Source of the DNA: Oryzias latipes
Taxonomy: Eukaryota; Chordata; Actinopteri; Beloniformes; Adrianichthyidae
Assembly (NCBI RefSeq): GCF_002234675.1
Contig: NC_019880.2
Span: forward strand, 14,621,756 to 14,685,755
Direction of reading: 5' to 3'
Length of the DNA stretch: 64,000 nt
Shown: positions 26,301 through 38,160 of the stretch, one piece after another
How the letters are laid out: the number at the start of each line of letters is the position of its first letter
Numbering within the stretch: the stretch's first letter is position 1
Program-made: the position numbers and the translations under genes
The notes under the pieces: model-generated
Database searches by the model: none
What the model saw: the letters and a program-made list of their open reading frames with translations, nothing else
What the model was told of the DNA's origin: nothing

Positions 26301-29030
26301 CACCTTAGCTTCATAGAAAAGTGACCCTTAAAAGCTATTAAACTTTTTGTTGACATATGACAAAGTTTTTTCTATAGCAGTCGTTCTTTTCAATGTTAGT
26401 TTATTTTCTGTCAGCTTGAGTCTCTGCCTTTTTGCCCTTATTTGTACGCTTAAAGCCGGTGACCTAACAGTTTCTAATAGTGTTGTAGAATCTAGAGGCC
26501 TTCTTTTTAATCGTTTGATGGTTCCAGTTTTGCACGCTACTGCCTCCTTGTGGCTAGAGTTACACATTACCACCTGGAGTAGGTAACGGGTTCGTAGTTT
26601 TAACATACAGGATCGAAGCTGCTCCGGTTCTTTGTTGTTACTTTAAGATTTTTTACATGTTTTTTTTTTCATCGTTGATTAATTAAATTAATCATTTTTT
26701 CATCTTAAACTGGGATTTAGACATTTTTAGTTTGATTAGCTAAATTCTTGGGTTTAAAAAAAAAATTAATGTCCACCAAAACAAGAACATGTTTTAATTC
26801 TTTTTCCCTGTGCAGATGTTTTAATTGTTTGACAAAAGCTTAAACTTCTTGGGTTTTAGGCCCCTTGGATCACATTAACCCTTGTGCTGTTCTAGGCACT
26901 TTAACATTGGGAGTTGGGTCATCTAGACCCACTAGACAGTGCACTGAACCTTTTTTCTTCAATGATTTGTGATCTTCTCTGGTGTCCATGGATTACATGA
27001 AATCCTCTTCACCTTTATCCACCTTTGTCATGGTAGGAGGAACACGTCAATGTAAGGGTGGGGTCATCCAAGATAGCACGAGGGTTCAAAGGATTTGGTT
27101 CACTTAATACTTTCCACCAGCAGGTGGCAGAGTTCATACAAGTTTGCCCACCTTATCAGACTAACTTCACTGCTTTGCTAAAGGCTCATGTTTGTGACTT
27201 GTCCAGGTAACCCAGTGGGTCCCACAGGTTGCTGTGTGTGTCAGAAGAGCCAGGGACCCAGGACGCCGTGTTCTCAGTGTGATCGACTGGCGTGTTCATC
27301 CTGTGTCCGACAGTGCTCCAACTGCTGCAGCTTATGCTGCTCTGTCTGCACCATCTTAGAGTAAGTTGAAAACTTGAAACTAAACTCTGTTCACCCGTCT
27401 CTATACAAAAGCCCGTTAAACTTTGATTGAAAGCCTCTTTACAGTTATTGTGCCTCATTGTTGTAACAAATGTTCATTTTAATCAAAAATCTATTAAGTA
27501 AAAAGCAATTTGTTTCTGCAAGTCTGCCACTCCTAAATTACTGTCATATTGATATTCACCTGTTGACTCCTGCTGATTAAATGACAGCCAGAGTGTTTTT
27601 CAAAGCCTTAAAGAGCCACTAGATTATTCTTATCATGCGATCAAAAATTGGGCCCAATCATGTCGTTTCAGACTTGATCGGAATTGAATGTTGAATCCCG
27701 ATCATAATCAGATATTCATTTTATCCTCATTATTATGATCAGTGCCATATATTGGAATCTTATTACAACAGATATATTTTCTGCGCTTGGCCCATGTTCA
27801 CAATGTTTTCTAGTGCATGTCTGCCCCCTTCATTGAAAGAGGCTTGGTGTGAAATGTCAATGGTGCAAATCTGGTGAATCTTGCTCCAGGCTTTTTCCTT
27901 CACAGCTCTGTTCCGATACACGAAAGACCTGGTGTCATAGAATTCCTGCTTCCTTAAAACACAAATATTCATTTCTCTTCCATGGTCATTTTTCATACAG
28001 TCGGCCTCTTCTGTGAATGAAAAGGGACGCCAACGATACTTCACTTTTACATCTAAGGCCCTGATTGCTCAACGTTTGACCTGGTTTAACTTTCAACGCT
28101 CGTTCATTTGCTACACATGTTTTTTACATGGAGGCTAAAAACGGCCGTAGAAACTTGCACAGCGATGCGTGAACGCCAGGGTCATGAACTTCATTGGAAC
28201 TGGCCGCTTGAACCTGAGTTGCAGAGTGTGGTGTGAACGTAGCTTTAAGATCATTGGATGTTGGTTGGAAAAGCTCGTGAATGTAAACGATCCTTCAGGT
28301 TTGGTTCAAAGACTTACAAATATGTTTCTGTCAATATAAGTAAACCCCTGATTGATTTGAAATGAAACCTAAAGAAGGTTGCTTTAACTTTAATGCATTT
28401 CCATTAAAAATGAACCAGGACAGTGTTTTTTCTTTTGGTTTTATCCTAAATAATGCATGTTGGAGATTCTATTTACTTATGGAGTTTAGTCATATTGGTT
28501 GACGTCAAATCCTTCGATCTGTCAAACCGTTGGTGCTCACTCACAGCTGCCACGACATGAAACATGCAGTAAAAACCAAAATCAGCAATAACTAATAATT
28601 AACTCATAATTACTCAAATGAACACAGTTTTCCATTTTTATTAAGAATAAATAGAATTTCTTTAAACAACTGGTCCTCCCATCCTATTTTAAGATTTAGG
28701 TATCTTGATCAATCTTCCTGTCTTCCCTTAAGGGTATTGTTTTATTTCTGTTTTTTTCCATAATTTTCTTTTGACTACAACATTTCTTGAATCCAAACTA
28801 AAGAGGATGAAGCTTCACACAGGAGGAAGCATACTTTAGAAGCTGAAAGTGGGACTCTTCGCTTTCAGTCAACTGTAGTTAAAGTTTTTTGTTGTTTTTA
28901 TACATTCCTAATCATAAATCACATTGAATTAATGAAGAGGCTGTTTGAATCATAACGTGAGGAATCTTTCATGTGTTGCAGTTACAGCGGGCGGTACGAT
29001 GAAGTACTCTGCTGCGGCTGCTCTACGTAA
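23397..29030 (+). CDS. siva1: SIVA1 apoptosis-inducing factor, complete
   Basis: SIVA1 is a small zinc-binding protein that binds CD27 and other TNF-receptor family tails and takes part in p53/E2F1-linked apoptosis (family knowledge). Exons: 23397-23517, 24635-24823, 27207-27360, 28982-29030. They join in phase and give 170 residues (human 175). The N-terminus MPKRTCPF and the block GQMLIGHDGRL match the family closely. Exons 3 and 4 encode a cysteine cluster: 16 cysteines between residues 112 and 168, in CxxC pairs such as CSQC, CSSC and CSNC, the zinc-binding C-terminal region. The start has G at -3, and the poly(A) signal AATAAA is at 29154-29159. Introns 2 and 3 hold repeats and a MADF-like transposon fragment. 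The gene lies head to tail 0.3 kb after adss1. Confidence 0.93.
23925..24570 (-). mobile_element. 5'-truncated L2-like LINE fragment in siva1 intron 1
   Basis: On the minus strand, 24484-24266 encodes the C-terminal signature of L2/CR1-type reverse transcriptases: LIHAFISRLDYCNS, then SLERLQVVQNAAARLLT. The frame then decays. Further along the minus strand comes the 3' tail, ending GGTGCTATACAAATAAAG at 23925-23945. A poly-A run interrupts the tail at 23980-23994. The fragment reaches within about 60 bases of the acceptor of siva1 exon 2 (24634). Confidence 0.7.
25158..25430 (+). repeat. TTTAAAG-family element, copy B, partial
   Basis: It starts TTAAAGTCCCACTCAATCAT and shares TTTTAGCCAAAATC and the AGAAATTCACCT-like stretch with the copy at 57315. 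Near 25395 it reads AATGGCAAGCAATGGTGGTG followed by CTATCCAG, the start of the family's internal reading frame. It then breaks off into an unrelated sequence (GGCCAAATCCCAATTGCGTC), perhaps a nested insertion. The far inverted repeat is missing. Confidence 0.6.
26879..27084 (-). mobile_element. MITE-like element, 206 bp, copy 2 (inverted)
   Basis: This is the reverse-oriented relative of the element at 10823-11026. The left end CCCTTGTGCTGTTCTAGG follows TTAA (26875-26878), and the right end reads GATAGCACGAGGG. The interior matches copy 1 when reversed, for example the 17-base GAAGAAAAAAGGTTCAG and GTCTAGTGGGTCTAGATGAC. It ends about 120 bases before siva1 exon 3. Confidence 0.75.
27763..28250 (-). 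mobile_element. MADF-like fragment, probably from a Harbinger-type transposon
   Basis: On the minus strand around 27990-27880 the frame contains EFYDTRSFVYRNRAVKEKAW, matching the MADF pattern (LYD, then Y-N, then K-AW-I). MADF/Myb-like proteins are encoded by PIF/Harbinger transposons and by some host genes. The rest of the frame has no known match and no splice sites were found. The flank at 28200-28250 ends GTGTGGTGTGAACGTAGCTTT, reminiscent of Harbinger-type ends. It lies in siva1 intron 3 on the opposite strand. Confidence 0.4.
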
Positions 29031-29153
29031 AGGAAGACCAAAGGCTGGAACACAAATGTATATTTAAACACTGTAATTGCATTAATTGATATTTTATACC
29101 CTTTTTTTCTTAATTCATGTTTATGTAAATATTGTCATTTGAAGGTTTGATTG

Positions 29154-29159
29154 AATAAA
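29154..29159 (+). terminator. siva1 poly(A) signal
   Basis: AATAAA in TTGAATAAACTTG, 124 bases after the siva1 stop codon. A TG-rich stretch follows at 29178-29203, as expected of a downstream element. Confidence 0.75.
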
Positions 29160-30704
29160 CTTGAACCCTTTTTAGAAACGTTTTTGTGATTGTGGTTTTG
29201 TATTGTCTATTTTACCTTTTAATAGACACACAAATATAGAAAAAGGAGCTCAACATGGAGCTAGAAGGTTTGGGATGACTGCACAGCGGCAGGAGGTCGC
29301 GCCCTCCATACTCGGTGGAGGAATAAACCACCCAAACTTAGAAAGTATTCCTAATCCACTCCTTGAATGTACCAAAGAACAACATCTGACTCCTTGTATT
29401 CTGACTGACACTGATAATCAAATTGCAGCTTGTCCACACTGACCTTGTACATCTACTATCAAATGTATTTCAAATAAAACAAGTGCTGAGCGGTAAAGCA
29501 GGCTGCAGTCATCCCTGCTGGACGTGACCTTTGGGTGGAGTCATCTCTTTCAGTTGGCTGCTGCTCATCGCAGACGACGATCCGTTTCAGGGTCAGATGC
29601 TGAACGCTCTGAGTAATAGTTCTTCATGGCAAAGGTCCACAACGGGACTTTAGAAAAGTCTCGTCTTGTGACACTGTTATGGATACGGGCTGGGATGAGT
29701 GAGTGCATGTGAGCTTTTTAGTCACATCGGCTGCTCAGCGGCCCAGTTGTGGCCCCCGTCTTTTGGGAGCTCTTGCAGTTGGTGGCCCAGGGCACCGCTT
29801 GATTTCTGCTTGAGTGAGCAGACAGCTGCTGGCAAAGGGTGGCGTCAGGTTGTCTGCACATTACCCGATAAGACTCATGAATACGGAATACTTGAAAGAA
29901 AAACATTTATTGTTGAAGTCTGAACAGTTGATGTCATGGCCGCAAGAAACGCCGCGACTGATGCTGATCAGATGGAAGAAATCACAGTTCCTGCAACTTC
30001 TCATTTAGTCTTCGACCAAGCGCCCGTCTCTTCTCCTTACAGAGCTTTGAAGAAAACAGAGTTGTCAGGCTTTTCCGTGCATATTTATCCATGCAACTTA
30101 AAGGTCATGTTGTACTTTTCTTGCCAAGAATGCTCCTCAACTCCCCCTTGCTACATGTGTGTCTGTAGGGGGGTGGGGGGTGCAGATAATCACCCACGGC
30201 GCTCCAGACAGCACCAACTGCAGCAAGCCAGCAGGAGCACGTGGCTTTGTCTTTCACCCATTCTCTTGGGGACCAGCTGTGGTCTGAGTGCGGCGAGCAT
30301 CAAGTCCAGTGATGCTGCTGCTATTAATATGCATCAATGAGTGTGAGTAAGTGACAGCTGTACAGTGGACCAAGGACACACTGCCTTGGCACAGTCGGGG
30401 CCAACCTGTCCAAAAAAGGCAAACCCAGTGTGAGAGCTAAGATAAGTTGATATGGATTTATGCTCCAGCGGTAGTCTGATTTTGGGTTGTCCCGTGGAAC
30501 TTCAAATCTGCCCTAATGTGGGGTGGGTGGGGGGGGGAGTGGCAGGAGGAGTGCAGAAAAGGCTCACATGTGGCTTTTATAAGCAGAGAAATTTGGAACT
30601 GAATTAAGATTTATTCCTAAGGACAAAGGGGATTTGCCTGAAAGTCAAACAATTGCCTCCTCCAAAATTAAGTGGATGATAACCATATGCATGTGTAAGG
30701 CGAA

Positions 30705-30722
30705 GGGGGGGGGGGGGGGGGG
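30705..30722 (+). repeat. Poly-G tract
   Basis: A run of 18 G residues, followed 4 bases later by a short TG repeat. Runs of this kind can form G-quadruplexes and are error-prone in sequencing. Confidence 0.9.
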
Positions 30723-31731
30723 CCATGTGTGTGTGTTGCTTGTATACAAGCCTTAAGTGTGGCTGTTTGTGTGCCCTTTCTCAAGTGTGACCACCTGTCT
30801 TTTGTTAAGAAATAAATAATAAACACACCAGCTGTCCCTGGCAGTCCGTCCCCCTCAGAGGTCAAGGGCTCCCACCGCTGGCCTTGTTCAGGTGTTGGAC
30901 ACTCACAACTTTCCTCTCAACTTCTCTCGAGTGCCTCCAAGCACACCAAATGAGCAAAGCGACTCTCTCTACGGCCGCGTGGAGCCCAGCTCGTCAGCCG
31001 GCGGCTAAGCTCTATCACATGGCCCTTTTGCTCTCCCCGTGAAGCTTTTGCTGCCTAAGGAACACACACCGTGCCGCTTTAAGCACTGAATCCCATCAGG
31101 CAGATGTTGGTGCCACATTGTGCTCCTGCTCTTGTTTATGGCGTGAAGTGGCCTCAACATTACAGAGGGCCCTTATTTACAGCACTGTGCACTGTTCGGA
31201 GTGTTTGCGAGTGATCTTGGGAGGACATTGTTTTTCTTTATGCCGGAGCTGCCTGGCCAGCGCCGCTGTGTCGTCTGCATGTGCATAAAGTACGTGCTGG
31301 GGAGCTGGGCCAGACAATAGCCTGGCTGAGCTACTACCCACGCACACAATGGAGTGGTGGGATGAGGCTGGGCTTTGGGGGGCCACAGTTTTGGGGGCTG
31401 GAAGTAGGATGGATGGGGGGCTGGGGGTAGATGGATGCAGCCCTTGTCTATATGGTGTTCCCAGAGTGGGTGAGCTGGGATATCTTGGGGGAGGGTGGTG
31501 GGAACCCGAGCAGATCCCAATTGGAAAGCAAGGAAAGCAGCTGGATTTCTTTCATGGTGCAGCAGGGAGATAATTACCAGTTCCAAGATGCTTCCATATA
31601 TTATATAATTTCTTTTTATGGTTTATAATGAAGTTTTGAACAAGTATCACCAAAAATAATAATAATTAGGGGAGTTTACGGTTTCAGAGGGATGGAGCCT
31701 GGAAGAACCAGCATCATCCTGTTGTTTGTGT

Positions 31732-31758
31732 ACACACACACACACACACACACACACA
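31732..31758 (+). repeat. (CA)n microsatellite
   Basis: About 13 uninterrupted CA units. A simple-sequence repeat, likely variable in length between individuals. Confidence 0.95.
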
Positions 31759-32507
31759 GCATGACCTCATGTTGCTGCTGCATGTTCAAGCCTCGGCGTA
31801 AAGGAGAAGAAAGGAGCTTCACACGAGCAGAGAAAGTTGTTCCATTTAATTCTATGAATATTCTCCATAAAGACCTAAATCAAGATTGTCACATTTCCAC
31901 AGCACACTCACACAAGCACTCTCCAAAGGCAAAGAAAATGCACTTACAGTTATAGATCAAAGAAAATTGCCTCAATATCTAAGCAACGTCAATTCCGCAT
32001 AAAGATTGTCCTCTAATCTCTACGCCACTAACACCGAAGCAATTGATTACTATAAAATATACCTCTTATTAAAAAATTATATTAAATTCAAGTGGCACTT
32101 CTACAAATTCTATTAAAAAGGTTTTTGTTTTGTTTTTTACTTGACATGTAGCTTTTTTTTTTTTCTTTTTTTTTTAAACCAAATGAAAACAGACAGTCAA
32201 ATTTTGCACGAGAAGCATTTGTAATAATAAATATCTCTCATGATTTTGCACATTTTCACAGTTGTAGCCTGCTGTAGACAACATTTCCAGGATCAACAGT
32301 CATTTTCAGACCGGAAGGATCATACAGCATGAATCAGGCGAAGGTAGCCCTCCAAGGGTAGAACTGTTTCAAGTCACAATCTCTTTTTGTTTCACATTCA
32401 ACACAGACAGAAAAACAAAACAAAAAAGAAAGAAATTGTTAGTTCCCAGTAGTACTGGCTTGATGAGAGCCAACACAAAAACTTCATTTGAACACAACTA
32501 GAACAGA

Positions 32508-32513
32508 TTTATT
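32508..32513 (-). terminator. Candidate zbtb42 poly(A) signal
   Basis: TTTATT on the plus strand is AATAAA on the minus strand. It is the first clear hexamer I found downstream of the zbtb42 stop codon in the gene's direction. It would imply a 3'UTR of about 2.85 kb, which is plausible for a ZBTB gene, but an earlier variant signal cannot be excluded. Confidence 0.35.
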
Positions 32514-35355
32514 CACAGAAATTGTCAAAAACTCGGTGTCATATCTTAGAAAGCAGCACTAAAACAGAGTCAGAGCTTTCAGTGTAACAGTTTCACATGA
32601 AATATGTTTAAAAAAAAAAGCAACAAGAACAACAATTTTGAATAGTTTAATGTCAGAGGACATCTGTTTCTGCAATATGAACTTTACCCCCTACAGTTAA
32701 GGGGGAAACATATGTTTAATATTTCTGAAAAATAAAACGGTGGGAAAAAAAGGCTTCTCCAGATGCAACACCTATTTGTGTGTCTACAAGGCACATTTGG
32801 TGACCATCCTGGAGGTATAAATAAAGACTGCAAACAAGGACAAGAAAAATTCTTTACACATTGTTAGTCCTTCTACTATTGTACAAAATGTACATCAGAG
32901 AATCAGAAACCGTTCTGAGTGGCACCAAACTAAAGTGTTTCCCCATGAAAAAAAAGAGGGAAAACTCATTTATGATCAAAATTTGCAATGTCAGCACTGG
33001 ACAAAAACTCTCAGATACACTTTTTTTTTTTTTTAGTAATGTCTGACAAGGCAAAAAGGATTTCCTTCAATTAAAAAAAAAACATACTAAGAAGTCTTGA
33101 TTAAAAAAAAGAAAAAAATAAGCCACTAGATGAAAACCAGGGAACATAGTCAGTGTAGTTAAATCTAGCGGTGTTGATTCTATTGTCATAATCTTCATAG
33201 GCCTCTCCTCAATGCAGAGAAATGGGTTGTTGATGCCTTCAGAACAAAACCGCCTGTTTACAGCCCTTGCTAAATGCATTTATCACATTCCAGCAGCTCT
33301 GTCCAATGCAGAAAAGTGCAAAGAAAGACATGGAGTCCCTTTCTTCTCCACAGCTAGGAGAAAGATACACAATGATCCCTTGAAAACTACCTGGAACTTG
33401 TAAGGGAGGCAAAACAATGACGCCACTGTCTCATTTCTATAGGTAGCCTGTGCCGTGTCGGTGCGGCTGTGCTTGAGAACAACAGTTTCTTGTGGTAGAA
33501 CAGAAGTTGAAGTGGTTCCAGCAGCTCTGATTTGAATTGAGCTGGAGCTCAGTAATGTCTTGAATATGATAAAAATAAAAAAAAAGAAGCAGATTCCCTG
33601 GGGAAGACATGACACTAAGAGACTGGAGTCTTAATAAGACACCTTTTCAATGATGTAACATGAACAAAAGAAAATTGATAAATATTATATATTTACAATA
33701 AATACAACAAACTGTAAGAAATAGCAGCCTAGACAATAGTGTTGAAACTATTTGCATGCTAAAAACAAGTGCTTGTCTATGTTCCATGTGACAAAAAGTG
33801 AATTTTCTGTTCAGACTTCTAAACAATATATTAAAATACAATAACAGTAACTTGATTTGCACAAAAAAACAAAACAAAGAAAACCGCCCCAACACCAGTT
33901 AATGAGTACCAAGATCACTAGGCATGACATAACGAGCTTAAAGAAATATCAACTAGGCCTACAGTAAACCCTGAACCAAGTTTAACTAATAAATACATTC
34001 TGATCAAGTCTTCTCAGGACAGATTAGACAAATAAACTTTAATGTTACACCCTTGATAAGAATCCGTACAGCATCTACGTGAACAGAGAAAAGGGCATCT
34101 TTCCAGCCTGAAGTATTTCTTTTAAAGGAAGCATCACTTGAGACTTCATCAGTAGTAACATCCGCTCAGAGAAATGAGGTTCAACATAAAGAAAAGCCAG
34201 CAGACTGAGCTGAATGGCACAGCTTTGATGACAGTGTTTACACTATCCACCATTAGTCCTGCCCTCTTGCGTTTTAAATTCCATCTTTGTCATGATAGGA
34301 AAATGATCCATTAAGCTATGAAACATGTCACAAAAACTGGATTGAGTTGTGGCCGGCGGCTGACACTTCCCATCACACCGCTCCATTCCAGTTGTTTTTT
34401 TTTTTATCAGCTAAAGATTAATCGTTACCTTTGCAAATACCTTGCATGTTTAAAGTTTTTCGAGGCCTCCAAAATGTTTCATTTGACAAAAGAAAGAAGA
34501 AAAAAAAGTTGGCCATACATTTGTTTTGTAAGTACACCAGGAGTTTCAGTGCAGAGTACCAGAGTCACAGGTATTAGTTTTTAAAGTTGATAACCTCTTG
34601 TTAAGTGTAAACCCATCAAAATGTGTTCACTCGCAGAGGAAATCAAGAAAGGACTTCTAACTTAACCCAAGGCAAAAAAATAAAACTTAAATAAATTAAC
34701 AGAGAGTTGATGGTCTGTTTCTTAGTCACACACAAAAAAATAATAATAAAACACTTTCCATGAAAAGAAAACATACTTCCAGTAATCAGACTTCATAAGC
34801 TTTGCTGCCTTGTGATATTTCACTTCAGAACTACAATCTCAAAAAAGTAATAAATATAATAAATGGAGTTGTTAAATCCAAAATAGAATATTACTACTCA
34901 CGGACGGTTTGGATCTCCCATTTGCACAAATAAAATCTAACTCTTACGATTGCGTGTTAGCATTATGTGTCTCCACAAAGACATGAGCGTGTGCTTATTA
35001 TTTCTTCTTCTTCTAAGCGTTTTCTAAACTCAAACAAGTGCAACATCATTCAGCTTGAGCTTGACAGCCTTCGTGTTCTTCTGAACAGCCTGTGCACGCC
35101 TGCCTGACTGCTTCTGACCACCGTGCATGCTTCCACACAGTGCAGAGCAGGAGACAGCTGGAGATTTGCTGCTGTGTGTTCAAACTTGAGAAATGCCACA
35201 TGGGGGTGGGGGGGTGAGGATCAAACAGATATGTCTCTGACAAAAAAGAGGAGAAAAAAATAACAGCAAAACTTGATCAGTAGTATGTTTCAGTGTAAAA
35301 AAAAAAAGAAAGACAGACATTCTGTCTGGGGTCATGGCACTGGTGAGAGGCATTT

Positions 35356-36948
35356 TTATCCAATGGCGAGAGTCTTGACAAGGCCACAGTGAAATTTCCT
35401 GATGTGGCGGTAGAGGTCCCCGGACTGAGTGAAGCGGCGCTCGCACCACTTGCAGGCATGAGGCTTCTCACGTGTGTGGACCACAGCGTGCCGGCTCAAG
35501 TTATGGGAGTACTGGAAGCTCTTGCCGCACTGGCCACAGGTGTATGGCTTCTCGCCAGAGTGCGTGCGCTCGTGACGCTTGAGGGTGTACATGCAGGAGA
35601 AGGTCTTGTTGCACTGGATGCATGTGGGGACAGAGCCGTCTGGAGATAGCTTGGAGCGGGCGCCGTCCTTCTCCCGGAAGTGCGAGCTGAGGTGCAGCTG
35701 CAGGACGTGGGGGCTGGGGAAGCATTTACTGCACAGGGGACACACGCACACCTGTTGCCCTGGGGGCAACAGCACCCCGCTGGAAGTGGAGATGTCTGAA
35801 GAGGCCAGGTCATCCTCCTCCTCCTCCTCGCTGTCCCCCAGCAGCCTGCCCCTCCCGTCCACCTCCCTGCCTGGGGCGCCCTCCCTCCCTCGGCAGGCGT
35901 CCCCCTCCTCGTCCATCAGGTCCTCCTCCTGGGAGAGCAGGGCGGCTGTAGCACCGTTGTTGCCTTGGAAGAGGGCAGCGAACCCTGTCACCACTGAACT
36001 CCTGGCACTATTCCCATAGCGCTGGCTTTCGGGGCTCATCGGCTCACTGTCCTCCTGCTCTGACAGCAAGTCGTGTTCGTCTTTAACAAGTGGCTCTGTG
36101 CCCTGCTGCTGGCTGTCGAGGGCCAGCTGTCCCGAGACGTAGGAGGGGTGTAAGGGATCTCTGCTAGACAGAGGCTTGAAAGACAAATCCAGTGCACAGT
36201 CCATGTCATCTGAAGCCCGGGACCTCTGGGACAGCAATACGGTGGAACTACTGACATCAGCTTTTGTTTTTCCAGCTGTTTGGACGCAGGGCTCGGCCTC
36301 TGCTGACACATAATTGACACCTACAAGGTCCGGGGACCTGCCAGAATGACCGTTCGCCTGCTGCCGGCTCTGCGTCGACCTATCACAATCTGTGACAGCC
36401 AGTCTGACTTCACTGTTGTCGATGTCAAACTCTTCTGCAGGGGGGGCTCTGTGAAGCCCCTGGGACTGTGTCTGGAGCTGTCGCTGAATGGGCTGCTTAG
36501 TGTGCAGCTCGCCATCCGAGGAATTCTCCCTGTCCAAACAGCCCAGTCCCAAACCCTCACCCATCTTTTCATCCAAGGAGGAAAGTTCCTTATCTTTCAG
36601 CTTACCTTTGCACACTTTCACTATATCATACATGTGAAGATAACTGGCTGCTGCCAGAACATCCTCCACAGGCAGAGTGCTGAACTCTAACTTCCCCTCA
36701 TACATAAATTCAAGGAGCAGACTGAAAGCCGGGGCTGTCACAATGTCACTGTTGAGATGCACAACGTCCCTTTTGTCTGGCTGATCCCTGTAGAAGAGAT
36801 GGAAGTACATGCTGCAGGAGGCCAGCACGGCTCTGTGCGCTTTGAATCGAGCCTCCCCGACGAGAACAGTGCAGTCACAGAGGAAACCTTGGTGACGCTG
36901 CTGACTCAGACACTGCAGCAACTGGCGGCTATGGTCTGGGAACTCCAT
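35356..36948 (-). CDS. zbtb42: ZBTB42 BTB/zinc-finger transcription factor, complete
   Basis: A single coding exon of 530 residues, starting [14 protein letters not shown]. The start ATG (36948-36946) has A at -3 and G at +4 and lies 14 bases into the exon after an acceptor (CCCATCAG) at 36963. An N-terminal BTB/POZ dimerisation domain (about 14-120) is followed by a long variable middle with acidic runs (for example DSEEEEEDD) and an ALDLSFK motif. Four C2H2 fingers lie near 403-423, 443-463, 471-491 and 499-520, the last three with GEKP/REKP linkers. ZBTB42 and its paralogue ZBTB18 are nuclear repressors. The C-terminus [12 protein letters not shown], the block [14 protein letters not shown] and the place next to akt1 select ZBTB42. 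It is longer than human ZBTB42 (422). Confidence 0.94.
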   Translation of the reverse strand: MEFPDHSRQLLQCLSQQRHQGFLCDCTVLVGEARFKAHRAVLASCSMYFHLFYRDQPDKRDVVHLNSDIVTAPAFSLLLEFMYEGKLEFSTLPVEDVLAAASYLHMYDIVKVCKGKLKDKELSSLDEKMGEGLGLGCLDRENSSDGELHTKQPIQRQLQTQSQGLHRAPPAEEFDIDNSEVRLAVTDCDRSTQSRQQANGHSGRSPDLVGVNYVSAEAEPCVQTAGKTKADVSSSTVLLSQRSRASDDMDCALDLSFKPLSSRDPLHPSYVSGQLALDSQQQGTEPLVKDEHDLLSEQEDSEPMSPESQRYGNSARSSVVTGFAALFQGNNGATAALLSQEEDLMDEEGDACRGREGAPGREVDGRGRLLGDSEEEEEDDLASSDISTSSGVLLPPGQQVCVCPLCSKCFPSPHVLQLHLSSHFREKDGARSKLSPDGSVPTCIQCNKTFSCMYTLKRHERTHSGEKPYTCGQCGKSFQYSHNLSRHAVVHTREKPHACKWCERRFTQSGDLYRHIRKFHCGLVKTLAIG

Positions 36949-38160
36949 TCTTCCTTCATAACCTGATGGGAAACAGGAAAAACAGGATACTCGGTGAACC
37001 AAGTGAACACATTTAGAGGACACACAGCTGCTGCGTAATTTCAGAGTGACCAAAAACAAAACGATTTCAAGAGCGTCAGCATAAAAAAAAAAATAAAGAA
37101 GTCTATATTCGGAGGTTAAAGTTGAGAAGATGAAGCCTTTACAGCAAGGGACCCACCCGTGTTTTAGCAGTGTGATCCACTTTACAAGTTGTTTCAAAGT
37201 ATCCAAGCGCTTCAAAAGAAAAAGAAACGCTAGAAAAAAAAAAGCGCGACGCACCGGCGCTTCTCCAAACGCAAAACAAGGGTGTTTACAGAACAAGCAG
37301 GCGGCTCCAGGAGTGATAGGACGGGGGGAAAAGGAGGAAGGAGGAGAGTAAAAAATAAGAGCAGTGCAGAGTGAGTAAACTGGTGCTCTGTTTGCTAATT
37401 ACACTGCAAGCTGTGGAGTCAGCTGCTCTGACATCACCGCAATGGAAACGCTACCTCCAGCTGTGCTCCCCTTTGAGCCATATGTTAACGCTGGGCTCCG
37501 CAGGCACAAAACACACTACAAATTTATACTAAATGGATCAAAAACGCTCAATCTTATCAGATTGGGGAAATTGCGCAACTTTTTTTTTTAATTGGTGGAT
37601 TTATCCCAAAGCGCATGGAATAAACTCCTTCTGCGCTGGTCAGATTTACGCGCACAACTGAGCACTTACTTAAAAGGATTCGCATCCACTGAGGGTGTGA
37701 AGAACGAATAAAGTTTGCACTATAGAGGAAACGTACGAACTAACATTACATTTTCAAAAAGGTTTAAAAAAAAGAAAGAGAAGAAAGAAAAGAAAAAGAA
37801 GTGTTCGGGGGAGTCAGGAGGGCCAAGGGCGCAGAAAACCCGAGCTCCAATTCCGTGCTGGGAAACGCAATGCTGCGAGCTTTTTAAACAGCGGAGGAAC
37901 TCAGCAACTGCGCTAAACCAAACGAGAGGACACTGTGAAGTTTCCCGAAAACGCAGCACTTACACTTATCCCGCCCGCTTCAGTCGTCTCTCTTTTCTTT
38001 GTTTTTTTCCTCCTATAAACCCCGCCGTCCTTTCATGATGTGCAGCCAGATGTTCGCTTCGCCTTGTCGTTTCTTGAGCTCCGGTCCGACCCTGGGAAGG
38101 CAGGCTGCACTCAGCGCTGCTGTGTGTCAAGCAGGTTGATAATGGCACAAGTCTCGCGAT
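36949..38160 (-). promoter_or_regulatory. zbtb42: zbtb42 5' region: intron, likely noncoding first exon and promoter
   Basis: The exon holding the start codon begins at 36962. Upstream on the minus strand a strong donor (AAGT then GTAAGTGC) puts the end of a noncoding first exon at 37964. That exon would run back into the GC-rich block 37964-38150. The palindrome TCTCGCGA at 38152-38159 is a known CpG-promoter element in vertebrates. No TATA box is seen. The first-exon model is inferred from splice signals only. Confidence 0.5.

Larger units (their letters stand above)
29200..32480. other. Intergenic region between siva1 and zbtb42
   Basis: No gene could be supported. The block 29500-31600 is noticeably GC-richer than its flanks and has long but unmatched open frames on both strands (for example minus 31173-31586). 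It could hold regulatory DNA. It also contains an 18-base G run (30705-30722) and a (CA)n microsatellite (31732-31758). Confidence 0.5.

Noticed and set aside
31173-31586. 137-codon minus-strand frame
   Set aside because: Proline/glutamine/histidine-biased sequence from a GC-skewed region, with no splice support or homology.
35496-36320. Alternative frames on both strands inside zbtb42
   Set aside because: They lie within the zbtb42 coding exon and encode no known domain, whereas the annotated frame carries the BTB domain and four zinc fingers.
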